From: Takakia lepidozioides
Taxonomy: Eukaryota; Streptophyta; Takakiopsida; Takakiales; Takakiaceae
NCBI GenBank assembly: GCA_030704615.1
Contig: CM060734.1
Location: 12,462,001 to 12,526,000 of the forward strand
Length of the DNA stretch: 64,000 nt
Direction: 5' to 3'
The notes under the pieces are model-generated. The model worked only from the letters and a program-made list of their open reading frames with translations. It was not told where the DNA came from and did not search any database. This document shows, piece after piece, positions 54,309 to 64,000 of the stretch. A program made the position numbers and the translations under genes. Every line of letters starts with the position of its first letter. Positions within the stretch are counted from its first letter, which is position 1.

Positions 54309-55640
54309 ACAAATCAGGCCCCTTAATAGTGAGAGGAGAAAATAACCTCTTTCACATGCCCGCCAATTTTCGGTAGCCATGTCGTAATGACTGGCTCCCT
54401 GGTCCCCCATCCGCCCACCTCCTGAGGCTCCACACGCTTGGCCACACATGTGGGGCCGCCGACTCCGCGGCTTGGTTTAGTTTGCCAAAACTGGCTCGCC
54501 ACTCCCCTAAACACTCATGGGCCTGCCTTTCCTTTCCCTGCTCCTATTTCCCCCAAAAATATGTATGTCGCCAAAAAAAAAAATTATCATATTTTAAGAA
54601 AATATATTAAAAACAGAGACACCATAGAGCCGGCCAAATCAGGCCCCTTAATTGTAGTGAGAGGAGAAAATAATCTCTTTCATAGGAACAAGGCTCATTA
54701 TCAGATTGCATATAATCCAAATAAATAGTTTTACCTTACATAAGGTTGTTTTTATCAATGAATCTTGTTTGACCGGTACCTGCCGAAAGGTTGTTCCTAG
54801 TTTTGAAAATTCCTCAATGTTATTATACCTTCCGGAAGGTTGTGCTTGTCAAATTTTCAACTGAGTAGAATCTAAACAAGTACTTTTACCTTACAGAAGG
54901 TTGTTTCTACCATACTTGTCGGAAGGTTGTTCATGTCAATTTTAAAATTGCTCGATCCAAACATATTGGTGTACCCTCCGGAAGATTGTTGTGCGTCATT
55001 TTTTAACTTGCATAAATCCAGACAAATATGTTTAATACCTTACGGAAGGTTATTTCTACCATTAGGTCATGGGCAACGGATACCTGCCGGAAGGTTGTTC
55101 AAGTCAATTTTAAAATTGTTCATTCCAAACATATTGGTATACCCTTCGGAAGACTGTTTGTGTGTCATTTTTTAACTTGCATAAATTCCAAATAAATATG
55201 TTTAATACCTTACGGAAGGTTGTTCCTACCATTAGGTCATGAATGATGAATACCTTGCGGAAGGTTGCTCACATCAAGTTTAAAATTGCTTAATCCAAAC
55301 AATGTTAGAGTACCCTCCGGAAGGTTGTGCCTATCATTGCCCAAATTGCATAATGGGGAAATAAGGGCACAAGCCGTGCAAGGTCCGGGCAGGGAAAGGC
55401 GAAGGCGAAAGGGCAGTGGCGAGCGAGTTTTGGCGAGCTAGATGAGGACATGGAGGGGGCGGGCCCCACATGTGTGGCCAGGCGTGTGGAGCCTCGGCCC
55501 TCGGGAGGTGCGCGGATAGGGACCAGAGAGCTAGCGTCATTACGACGTGGCTATCGAAAATTCGCGGGCCACACAGTAACCCCGCCATCCTTATGGCTTT
55601 CTGTAAGGTTATTTTTTCCTTACTCTTTTTTAATAAAACT
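54309..55640. mobile_element. Non-autonomous element with ~220-bp inverted ends and internal array
   Basis: The left arm (about 54,335-54,553) and right arm (about 55,355-55,612) are reverse complements with perhaps 75-80% identity. Shared blocks include GGGGAAATA, GTGGCGAGC, CCCCACATGTGTGGCCA, GCGTGTGGAGCCTC, TCATTACGAC and CGAAAATT. The interior is a CCTTCCGGAAGGTTG array and has no gene. Long inverted ends suit a Mutator-like or foldback non-autonomous element. A partial repeat of the outer left arm lies at 54,630-54,690. Confidence 0.7.
54735..55335. repeat. CCTTCCGGAAGGTTG array (55 kb array)
   Basis: About ten copies of ACCTTCCGGAAGGTTGTT or a one-change version, with spacers of 45-60 bases. 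A higher-order unit of ~175 bases includes TCAATTTTAAAATTGCT, CCAAACATATTGGT and TTTTTTAACTTGCATAAAT. Confidence 0.85.
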
Positions 55641-55724
55641 TCCAGGGCCACTGTCCCCTATTCTAAGAAAAAACAAAAAAACAAAAAACAAAAAACCTCG
55701 CCATGAGGCGTAGGAATGGGACAC

Positions 55725-55818
55725 CACCCAGGAACATACCACACCCGTCAGTAGCAAGATTTGACCCCATTCGGGTGGCACACAGTGCACTTAACCAACT
55801 GAGCTACTGACTGTTAGT
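55725..55818 (-). repeat. tRNA-like SINE head
   Basis: On the minus strand GTCAGTAGCTCAGTTGGTTA is an acceptor strand plus A box, and GGGGTCAAATCTTG resembles a B box. The closing TACTGAC pairs perfectly with GTCAGTA, giving a seven-pair acceptor stem about 65 bases long. The T arm is poor and I see no clear anticodon arm, so it is a tRNA-derived repeat and not a working tRNA gene. Confidence 0.6.
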
Positions 55819-56160
55819 GGCCATTGAAAGTTATTATAAGAAACAACCTTAGTCTCATCTTAGTATTTGTTGATACTCTTTTGAATATGTATTTTAATTA
55901 TAGCCTTCTCCTTATAGTCAGGTGTATGTTGTGGCATTCACACGCAAAGCATCAATTCTCTTAACTCAAATCTCGGACTCCTTTATACGAACCTTTTCAA
56001 ATGCTTCAAAGATATTCATCTAATTGCCATTCACTCTCTCAATGGCCGTTAAAAGAAACTTTATCTTTATCTTTATCTCATAATTAACAACAAACATCAA
56101 CTCGAAAATAATCAACCGACCTAAGATACCCGGTCCTACTTTACTTGTCATAGAACCCAG
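55819..56160. other. No gene seen
   Basis: A/T-rich spacer between two SINE-like repeats. Confidence 0.35.
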
Positions 56161-56164
56161 CCAT

Positions 56165-56245
56165 GAAAGGGACAGTAGCCGCACGATAAAGTGGCTTTTT
56201 GGTTATGTTGGTTTCGGCTGGAGTCTTTTCTCTTCTCTCTCTCTC
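56165..56245 (+). repeat. SINE-like repeat, copy 2
   Basis: GGGACAGTAGCCGCACGATA, then AAGTGGCTTTTTGGTTATG, then GGTTTCGGCTGGAGTCTTTT. Matches 4,570-4,640 at roughly 70%. Confidence 0.45.
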
Positions 56246-56524
56246 TAGCCTTCTCTAAGGACACAAGCTTTCTACATGTTCAAGTCCTCGTCTTGTTGTT
56301 TTAGAAACACATGAAATATTGGATGAAAACATCTTGAACACTATAAGACATTTGAGCAACCCATGAGTTGACTTAATCCCTAAGTGTCGGGTGGGTATGT
56401 TTGACATTTATAAGAAAAAAACTGTGACGTCAAGAACATGAGACTTCAAGAATAGGAATAACTCAGTGAAAAAATAAAATCTACAGATTTTGACCGCACA
56501 TAAGGTGCTTGACAGGGAGGTTGG

Positions 56525-56940
56525 GTAGCATGTGAGCATGCTCACGCTAGCGGGCGTGAGCACAAAAGCATATTCTAAATATTCCAAAAGATTCTAAAGA
56601 ATATACGATTGCTAAACCAAAATGCCCTCACGCGGTAAGAAATACGAAACTATCTAAAAACCGTGCTCACGTGAAAAAAATCATGAAATTAATCATCCAA
56701 AGCTTAACTCGCGTGAGCGCAAAGACCAACAAATATATCTGCCAGAACTCAAAGATCAGCGAACGTAAACAATGTGACATTTGGTAACATTGTGTGTAGA
56801 ACATCCCTAAGAACCACCCCAAAAATGGGTTTCGCCAACGAAACACAAACGTTTTTTGCTAGCGAAACTTGGATTTCGCCAGAGAAACTTGGATTTTCGC
56901 TAGCGAAACTTGGTTTCCTTAGCGAAATTGGGGTTTGGTT
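56525..56940. repeat. GCTCACGC and TTTCGCTAGCGAAA repeats
   Basis: From 56,525 to 56,730 GTGAGC/GCTCAC palindromic pairs occur at least five times. From 56,826 to 56,940 TTCGCTAGCGAAACTTGG or a close version occurs about five times in 20-25 base steps, each unit a palindrome centred on GCTAGC. Confidence 0.75.
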
Positions 56941-58820
56941 CTGGTTTTTTTTTTTTTTTTAAAGGTTTATCCCTTTCAAGCTCCTTCTATATGTTTAAGA
57001 TTATATTTGGACACTATGGAGACCCTATTAACGCAGAAAGACCCTATGTCCGTCTATTATATGTATTTCTGCCGACATACATATCACCCCTATAACCGTG
57101 GATCCTGCTCATGCGGCGATGTTTTTGTGCTCACGCGGTACCAACCCCCCTTGACAGGTACTTTGTCTTTTCCTTATAGCGGGCCCGCAGCCTTGCACAA
57201 CGCCATTGCATTTCATGAATTTTGATAAGGCCCATAGCAATTGGTGCCAAAGATTTCTAGAGGGGTGAATGGAAAGGTGTCCATGGAACCATCCCTTTCT
57301 CTTTTTTAAGGGGCGATTACTTAATGGGGGCGCTTGCTTGGGGGGGCGTTTGGGACCCCATCGTTGGCAGTGGTGCCACTTTGGGGGGAAAAAGGGAGTT
57401 GGCATTTTTCATGTTTGGGGGATGGAATGAAGGCAGATGGAGCTGCGAGTTCGAGGCCTTCATCCCCACATGATATTGCATTCAACAAAAGAAGCATGAA
57501 CATATTTGGGCAAAAGGTAGACAATGCCACGTGGTCAACACAGGGTGGGGTGAAATTTTGCCTTTGGACACATTGAAAAAATCACACGAGAATAAGCTTC
57601 ACTCAACGAGATGACGCTTCCGCAGGGGTAGCTAGAGCTCACCCCCACCTACTCAAGCCCTAATTTCAAAACCCTAAGCCAGATCTATGTCAATCACGAA
57701 GCCAAACCTCATGTACCAAGTGCCCAATGACACAATATATATATATTTTTACAGATTTCCATTTAGAAACAGAAAAGTTACACCAAAATTACAAAACCCA
57801 AAAGCCCCAAACGGGCTTGGTGGGGCGTTTAAGGATTAAGGTATGTATGAATGGTTCCTAAGTTAGGTGAAAATGGAGGGAAAACCTTAGTTGGGGAGGA
57901 AAACGGTAAGAAGAAAATAATACGTATTGAGAAAACTTAATTTCTTCTATTTCTTAACACATGCAACAATTCTTCTGTTTTTATTTCTTAAAAGGGAAAC
58001 ACAAATGCATCCTCATTCAAGGTAAGTTGGGTACATTGTAGAGCCACTTTCCTGTTTGTGCGATTTTCGTCGTCCCTATGGACGTGGTCAAATCCGTAAC
58101 ATACGATCTAGGAAGTGTGACACGCCGTGGGGTTGAATTTCTACTGTGGGATCTTTTTGGATCGTGTGTAGATGATTTGAGCTGCAAGGTTGAAACATAG
58201 AACCTGACTAAGTCCCTACACTTTGCTTCTCACCGCTCACTAAGCATATATGAATTCAGTATAGAGTCCTACTCATGGATGATCACAATTTAAGAGACGT
58301 GCACTGTTTCATCAAAAACTCATCTACCTTAGAGGGCCGGCATCCTTTTATTTATACTGATAGAAGAAAACCGTTATACATGTGGTAAGGTGTTTGAAGA
58401 CCTTGTCAGAAAGGTCTGTCAGAAGCTGGCCCCACCTCAACGTCATTGTCTCCTTATTAATACCCTTTTATCACTAAATCTATCCAGGGCTAATGTAGCA
58501 CATCACATATGCAGAACCAACGCCCTCTCCTCCCCCCCCCCGCGTGGAGATGGAAGGAGCTCCCGCGAGTTAACCAAACGGAACAGGAACAAAACAATGT
58601 AGTCCTATTGTCCCGAGTTGCAAGTTGCCAAAGACTTCGGACCCTGTCACATTTTTGGTCTCATATGTAAAGGTTGTCTAAACCAAGACTGCTATAATAG
58701 AAGGTGCTGATCTAGCCTTGCGTTTCCTAATCATGAACTCAACAGTGTGGCCTTCAGGCTTCAAGATTAATACAAGAGGAATCAAACTCCAATTTGCAAT
58801 GAGCTAAGTCAGCACCGGGT
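56941..58820. other. No gene seen
   Basis: A T run at about 56,945-56,960, then mixed sequence. Open frames are short and show no domain. No splice structure that I trust. Confidence 0.35.
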
Positions 58821-58825
58821 ATGGC

Positions 58826-59760
58826 ATGCGAGGGTGTCGTAACAGTAGAGGATTGAGACTTGAGTTTGAACTTCTGTCCAGGGACTTCCTAGACCACCAA
58901 AAAAGGCCCCTTGTACTTAGGCCTAAACTTCCCCTTCGCATCCTGCTTCTTTCGATGCCGCCATGCTACCATGTCTCCAATGGTGAAGGCGGCACTGTAG
59001 GTAATACGCTTGTCATAGTTCTCAGCTTCTTGCGCAACAGCCATGTTATAGCGAGCCTCGTCCTCAATGACTTGGCGGCACCTGCGGAGCTTAGTCATGT
59101 GACCAGAAAGATCTTGTGGATGGTCAACAACTACCCGTAAAGGCGTAGCATGCAAAGGTGTGTTACACGTACGATCATAAACCAGCTCAAAAGGAGTGAA
59201 CTTGTGCTAGACTGAACACTGTTCTATATGCAAACAAGACAACATCCAAAACTTTGTCCCAACAGGCATCCTCATTTGCGTTCTTGGTCAATAGAGCACA
59301 CAATGTTTTGTTAAAACGTTCTGTCAGTCCATTGCATTGAGGGTGATAGGATGAAGTAGCTAACTGCTTGATACCCATGTGCATGCACAAGTGCGATTGT
59401 TGGTGAGGATCTCAAGAGGGCAGCCATGGCGCATGATGATGTCTTCATAGAAAAATTATAGCACAGAGTCACTCTCCTTCCTGGCCAAAGGGCGGAGCTC
59501 GACCCACTTGGACAGGTACTCAGTCGCTTCAACAATATAACGATGTCCTAAGCTACTAGTGGTCAGAGGCTCCAACATATCCATACCTACTCGAGTGAAG
59601 GGCTCTGAGACAAGGATGGGTTGTAAGATTTGAGAACTGGGTTCCCTGGGCAAGGATCGGTTGATTTGGCAAGTGGCACAGAGTTTGATGAATTGAACAA
59701 CATCTCCATTGAGGCTGACCCAATGATACTCCTCATGTAATCTGGAAATGGTTTTATGAA
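58826..59760 (-). pseudogene. Ty3/gypsy integrase relic
   Basis: On the minus strand, in order: the zinc-binding part HEEYHWVSLNGDVVQF and KLCATCQINRSLPREP, then the core VGMDMLEPLTTSSLGHRYIV with the first D, HGCPLEILTNNRT where the second D is now N, YHPQCNGLTERFNKTL with the E, and a C-terminal part (AENYDKRITYSAAFTIGDMV, KFRPKYKGPFLVV). Frameshifts and a stop after FLVV break it. No PHD or chromodomain is seen. It belongs to a different lineage from the PHD element. Confidence 0.85.
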
Positions 59761-60397
59761 CCCCAAAGTAATCAACAAACTAAGAGGAGTGAAACAAGGC
59801 AAGTAAGGCTGGAACTTCATCTCGGGTAGGTACTTCTGACATTGCAGGTGATGTCACTGGCTTTATCAACAAAACAAGCTTAGTACCCTCGAGAATAGCA
59901 TGTGTCCGGATGTCGCGCACCTCACTTCGGTAAGCTCCCCTTCAAGTCATAATTACTCGCTTTGGTGCGCGCGCCTAACTCCCAAATTGGCCGTTGGGCC
60001 AACTCAGAGCTTCGGCTGCTCACCGGTGTTCCAGACGAGCATTCCACGGATATCCAGCAACGCCGCAGTAAGTGAAAAAATGCGTCGTTGAATCTTCCGA
60101 TCATTTCTCACCATGACAAGGTAAGTGGAGAAAGAGTAACGTTACCAACATGACGTCGCTCATCAGTGCGATGAGAAAAGAAGTCAGAACTGGAATTGAA
60201 AATTCCGCTGGGAATTCAAAATTCTTCATAGGCAACAGGATGACCATGTCTTCAAGGCACCTTAGCAAGGACAGTTAAAATGAGCCTTCGACTCAGACTG
60301 TACTCGGATGCGGATCCCTTATTAAGAGTTGTGCAACCTCTGATGGAGTGAGGGTCGGCTGTCGACTCATATTCCAGTCTGCATGATATTCGAGCCA
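59761..60397. other. No gene seen
   Basis: Spacer between the integrase relic and the Mutator-like gene. It should contain one end of the Mutator-like element, but I could not pair it with sequence beyond 63,190. Confidence 0.35.
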
Positions 60398-63190
60398 TCA
60401 CAAGAATATGTAGTACAGATGCTTGCATGGTGTGTACGGGCCTCGGGCATTCTTCATGGCCCCAAAATCAATGCAAGTACACTCCGGCATGTCTGAAATT
60501 GTGACATTGTAAACTGCATCATGATGAATGGAACCCTCTATGGCAACGACATACACCCGGCCATATCCCGGACGAGGTACATCCTTAAAACTTTGCACCT
60601 CGGCCCAAAGCAATTGCGCTGTTCCAATACGGGTATAGTTCTTGGTGGTTGGCTTCTTCCGCTTGTACCGTTTTCCCCACCTGGTGATAGGATACTTGTC
60701 ACCGTAGGTGTCATTTTGCAAGGATGCGGGGTTGCGCGCGGAACTGCTCCCAGGCGCATTGAGGTCTGGAGCACTGGCCAACTCCTCTCTTTGGACGAGG
60801 CGGAAACCTGCCTTGGTTAACTCGTCCACCTCTTCTTGGTTCAGATCCGTGCCCTCTTTCACTGGCCACACAACCGGTGGGTCGGGTCGGTCCTTCACAG
60901 AGGTCGGCATGCTACCATGCACGCACTAGAATATGTCGGATGCACAGAACTAGATGACCTGAACCTTCAGCTTAACGATGAAATCTACCAAGGAAACAAG
61001 GTGATGGAGTACCACATCTAGAACCTGGCCTCCGGATCTCCTTCTTGCAAGGGAGTTTTGTATCACGACGAATGGCCTGGCATTGGCAGCGAGCAGTGGG
61101 TCCAGTTCGCGCAATGTGGAACACTCCCTCCGATGGAAGGTGCACCTCAACAACAACTTTTCCATTCTGTTGGGGACGAGAAATGATGTCATCCTGTACC
61201 CGTGCCGGTGCCCCTGGCGGCATTCTAGGTCCCCTCTCATCCGTTGTACGGAGGTTGAAATAAGATCGCCATGAGGCCATTTCTGCCTCGGCTGCCAGAT
61301 CAACCTCATTGTCGTTTAGGCAGCGCTTCACTTTCCTTGTCCTCTTCTTCCCCTCCAACCCATCCTGGCGGTGCGGGCAGCAGACCGATCCAAAGATCCA
61401 GTCAAACTGGCGGAGGCATTGAAAACTTTTTGTCCAGGACACCTCGCTTAACGTTTCCGTCCATGAAGGACCGACACCCCGTGTCCCCCCGCTAAGGAAA
61501 CTCTTGTAAGCGCTGTTCTATAAGACCGCCTTGACGATATCCTCAACCTCATACAAGTCAGAATAACCAATCCTGGTTGTAAATTTCCAGCTTGAGTGAA
61601 CAGCCTCTGACATGTTTGTCGTTGGCATATCAACGTCCTCCTGTAGACTCATCCCCTGCGGACACACACTTGCGTTAAAATGAGGCAAAGGTTGAGAGAC
61701 AGAGCACAACATCTAGTGCGATTTAGTAAACATACATCTCAGACCAATCGGAGTCTCATGGCCTGACAACAAAATTCAGCATGAATGGACTGGGACAGTA
61801 GTGGAATAGAACACGTTGCAGACAGTTCTGCGCCAAACTGCAAAACATAACATGAATGGGGTCGGACGGCAGTAGGCCACCGAAGACGTAGGCAGACAGT
61901 TCTGCGCCGAACTGCAAACAAAAACATGAACGGGGTCGGGCTCTAAGGGCCCACACATGACTTTGTCTGACAATTCTGCGTTGAACTGTAAAATAAAACA
62001 TGAATGGGGTCAGACTCTCCTGGCCCAAAGATGACATTGCATCATAGTTCGGCGCCGAACTGCAAACTAAAACATGGCTTAGGTTTGGGTCTTCTGGGCC
62101 ACATACGAGTAGCGAGACAGTTCTGCGCTTGCAAAAAACAACATGAATGGAGGCGGACTCTTTGGCCCACACATGACTCAGCTGGATAGTTCAGCGCCGA
62201 ACTGTAGACATTAGCATGGAATTGGGTGGACTCTCCTACCCAAAACATAATGTCGCCAGACAGTTTCGCACCGAACTGCAAAGTACAACATGAACTGCAA
62301 TGCGGCTGCGGTGTGAATGAAACTCACCGAAGGTATTGCGTTGCCAAGCTGATGATACCTGTATCTCCACCAAGCGAACCAACTCTCCAGCCCTGGAAGG
62401 TCGACCAACTGTGCTGCACCGCTACTTGTCCACCATGCTCGGAGAATCGCATATGCAGTATCGGCTGCATCTGGATCTTTTGGATCCTTCCACGCATTGC
62501 AGAGGGTCATGTGCTGGACTCGGAAGCTATCTCTAATGTAATCGACTGTATGCTTTCTCAAACTTTGTGCCCAGTGGAATGAGCATGTTCTCTCCCTGTT
62601 AGCCAGAGGAACATCCTTTCCCTCCGTGCCGTACACAAGACGAATCGTTGTCCAGTTGGCCCCCGCTCCATCCAACATGAAACCACGGGTGGACATTTCT
62701 TTCCTGCCCGGGCCATCTGCTTGTGGATGGACTCCCAAAACAACATTTGCGCCTTCATGTCCCCTCCCTTCATGTCACAAATAACGATTGTTATGAGCTT
62801 CTGATAATGCGGTTCATACACATGACAAGCAAGAGTACTCCACCCTTGAACTTGCTTCACATGATCAAACATGACCCATGAAGTCTCCAGTTCACCGCCT
62901 ATGTTCATCATATCCACAAGATGCACCCCACTGCCTGATCCGCTGTTGGACATTTTGAAGAGGAAACAATGGTCGTCCTCGCCTCCCTGGCGAGGAAACC
63001 AGCTGGAGTGAATGAAATTGTAGCCGCAACTCTTCTTGAACGTGAGTATGTTGGTAAGCGCATCCGACTTGTGGCCTACCTTGATCTTCTCCCTCCGCAC
63101 CGAGTTCTTGAAATTAGGATTCAACATGGGAGAGGGCTTCCAGAAGTCCGTCCATCTTGTCGTCGTCCATTTTGTGCCTCTCTTCCCCAT
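60398..63190 (-). pseudogene. Mutator-like (MULE) transposase with SWIM finger, intron-containing
   Basis: Cut-and-paste transposase. Exon 1 (about 63,190-62,328) runs in two frames that switch near 62,690: KWTTTRWTDFWKPSP, then TIVICDMKGGDMKAQMLFWE, then FMLDGAGANWTTIRLVYG and RTCSFHWAQSLRKHT (D and C-x-x-H of the core). Intron 62,327-61,656 has GTGAGT and CGCAG ends and joins in phase. Exon 2 continues MPTTNMSEAVHSSWKF, with the likely catalytic E, then a TAG, then a lysine-rich stretch to about 60,975. The last frame (60,922-60,398) ends in the SWIM finger CTCIDF, then CKHLYYIFL. The intron holds a palindrome array. Stops and shifts suggest it is inactive. Confidence 0.75.
61790..62285. 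repeat. CAGTTCGGCGCCGAACTG array inside MULE intron (62 kb array)
   Basis: Seven to eight units of CAGTTCTGCGCCGAACTG or CAGTTCGGCGCCGAACTG, followed by CAAA and AAAACATGAA, with 50-60 base spacers including GGGGTCGGACTCT and GGCCCA. It lies wholly within the intron 61,656-62,327. The centre CGGCGCCG belongs to the same CGG-YR-CCG pattern as the 8, 28 and 44 kb arrays. Confidence 0.9.
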
Positions 63191-63887
63191 CTTTCGATAG
63201 CATGCAATCCAGGACGGGGGGTGCTAGTCCGTGAGCGGCTCACGTGAGCGGAAAGATGCGTGAGCGGGAAGATGCCAATCCGTGAGCGGAAAGATGCTCA
63301 CGTAATAGGGTGCATGGGCCTACAATCGCGGATGAGGAAGCCCCGGGAGACCTATTTCCGCGGGAATGAGTGTACATATCATGCGTACTTGGATGAATGT
63401 TGGATGAATAATGGATGAATGATGGAGAATAGGGTCGCCCTCACCATGGCAACCCAGCACGAAGCTCACCACAATTACCTTGTGTCTATCCAAGACTCCA
63501 TCACCAAAAATCTTGGAGCTAATCTGGAAAACTTCTACAACCACACTAAGCTAGTATTGGACAAACTGCCTCCCCCCCTAGGGGTGTCTACACACGTCTC
63601 CCGCGGCACCATGGCGGATGTGCAGGGTAGAGGCCCCAGGCCCCTGGCTCTGATCAAGCTCCCGCTCTCTACTCCCCCAGGCTTCTTATCCGGGCCGACC
63701 ACCGTTGCCAAAGCGTCTCTCCAGCCGCTTCCTGACCCTGCGCCGCCCACGCACACCCACCACGCTCAGTTGACGAGCACTCTCATGCATGCCAACACGG
63801 ATAATGCCTAAGTCTACGACAAATTGCCACGGCCAAGTTCCTGCCAGTAGAACGCGCCAGCTCACTCTCCCTCTCTTAGTGGGGGGA
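63191..63887. other. GTGAGCGG repeats and proline-rich open stretch
   Basis: From 63,220 to 63,305 GTGAGCGGAAAGATGC and GCTCACGT alternate as palindromic pairs. From 63,421 to 63,811 there is an open frame (HEAHHNYLVSIQDSITKNLG, then a proline-rich part) with no recognisable domain. It may be the end of an element whose 3' edge is at 63,888. Confidence 0.35.
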
Positions 63888-64000
63888 TGCTAGAGTGTGA
63901 GCCTACCACGCGAGCCCAGGAGCCTGTGAGCCCAAGAGCCTGAAGTGAGCCCAGTCCACGTGGCACGAGAATGGGAGAAGATGGAGGGTGTATTTCCGCA
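63888..64000 (+). repeat. Start of repeat matching 2,772-2,885 (runs off window)
   Basis: TAGTGGGGGGA then TGCTAGAGTGTGAGCCTA and onward match the left arm of the 2.7-4.5 kb element at about 95%. The G-rich run before TGCTAG could be a polypurine tract, in which case this is an LTR edge. Confidence 0.6.

Noticed and set aside
55725-55818. A functional tRNA gene on the minus strand
   Set aside because: The acceptor stem and A box are good, but the T arm is mismatched, no anticodon arm is clear and the length is short. It is a SINE head.
56941-58820. A host gene in the long featureless stretch
   Set aside because: Short open frames only, no domain and no coherent set of splice sites on either strand.

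Overview
The window looks like nuclear DNA from a streptophyte, meaning a land plant or a charophyte green alga. It has GT-AG introns, a class III peroxidase gene (a family known only from the green-plant lineage), a plant-type uncoupling-protein exon, tRNA-derived SINE heads, and a very high load of decayed transposable elements. Ty3/gypsy elements that carry a cytosine-5 DNA methyltransferase have been reported from charophytes and dinoflagellates, so a charophyte is my best guess, held with low confidence. Nothing here looks prokaryotic or organellar. Almost every mobile gene is broken by frameshifts or stop codons. Only the peroxidase and the uncoupling protein look like host genes, and both appear damaged.

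Layout. 1-1.3 kb: the 3' end of a Ty3/gypsy element whose polyprotein ends in a PHD finger, plus LTR pieces. 1.3-5.3 kb: a chromodomain fragment, an inverted-repeat element with a long hairpin inside it, and a chromovirus integrase tail. 5.3-9.9 kb: uncoupling-protein exons with a SINE in one intron, then an array of palindromes. 9.9-13.6 kb: remnants of a LINE, a Ty3 RNase H and a second chromodomain. 13.7-27.6 kb: a hAT transposon complex. At each outer edge lies a GC-rich array of GCGACCGC/GCGGTCGC palindromes followed by a TATA promoter pointing inward. Inside are two convergent gene pairs, each an accessory gene on + facing a hAT transposase on -. One pair includes a RING-finger protein. 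An LTR-like repeat has cut into the first transposase.

28-38.8 kb: a rearranged Ty3/gypsy element. On the minus strand it reads gag, zinc knuckles, protease, DNMT3-like methyltransferase, reverse transcriptase and RNase H. The integrase-PHD part lies inverted on the plus strand, and the two halves meet at the polypurine tract. A 5' LTR-like repeat lies at 37.6-38.8 kb. 38.8-47 kb: two 5' regions of a LINE family with a 2A-like GDIHPNPGP motif, an unassigned region, a detached methyltransferase fragment, and several satellite arrays. 47-50 kb: a third hAT fragment, a diverged LTR-like repeat and a retropepsin remnant. 52.2-53.8 kb: the peroxidase. 54.3-55.6 kb: a non-autonomous element with long inverted ends. 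58.8-59.8 kb: another Ty3 integrase. 60.4-63.2 kb: a Mutator-like transposase with a C-terminal SWIM finger, whose intron holds another palindrome array.

Two themes recur. The first is a retroelement that couples a DNA methyltransferase (a writer of methylation) with a PHD finger (a possible reader of histone marks). The second is a set of unrelated palindrome arrays, several with the centre CGG-YR-CCG, placed beside or inside DNA-transposon genes. All coordinates and translations come from reading by eye. No database search was run.
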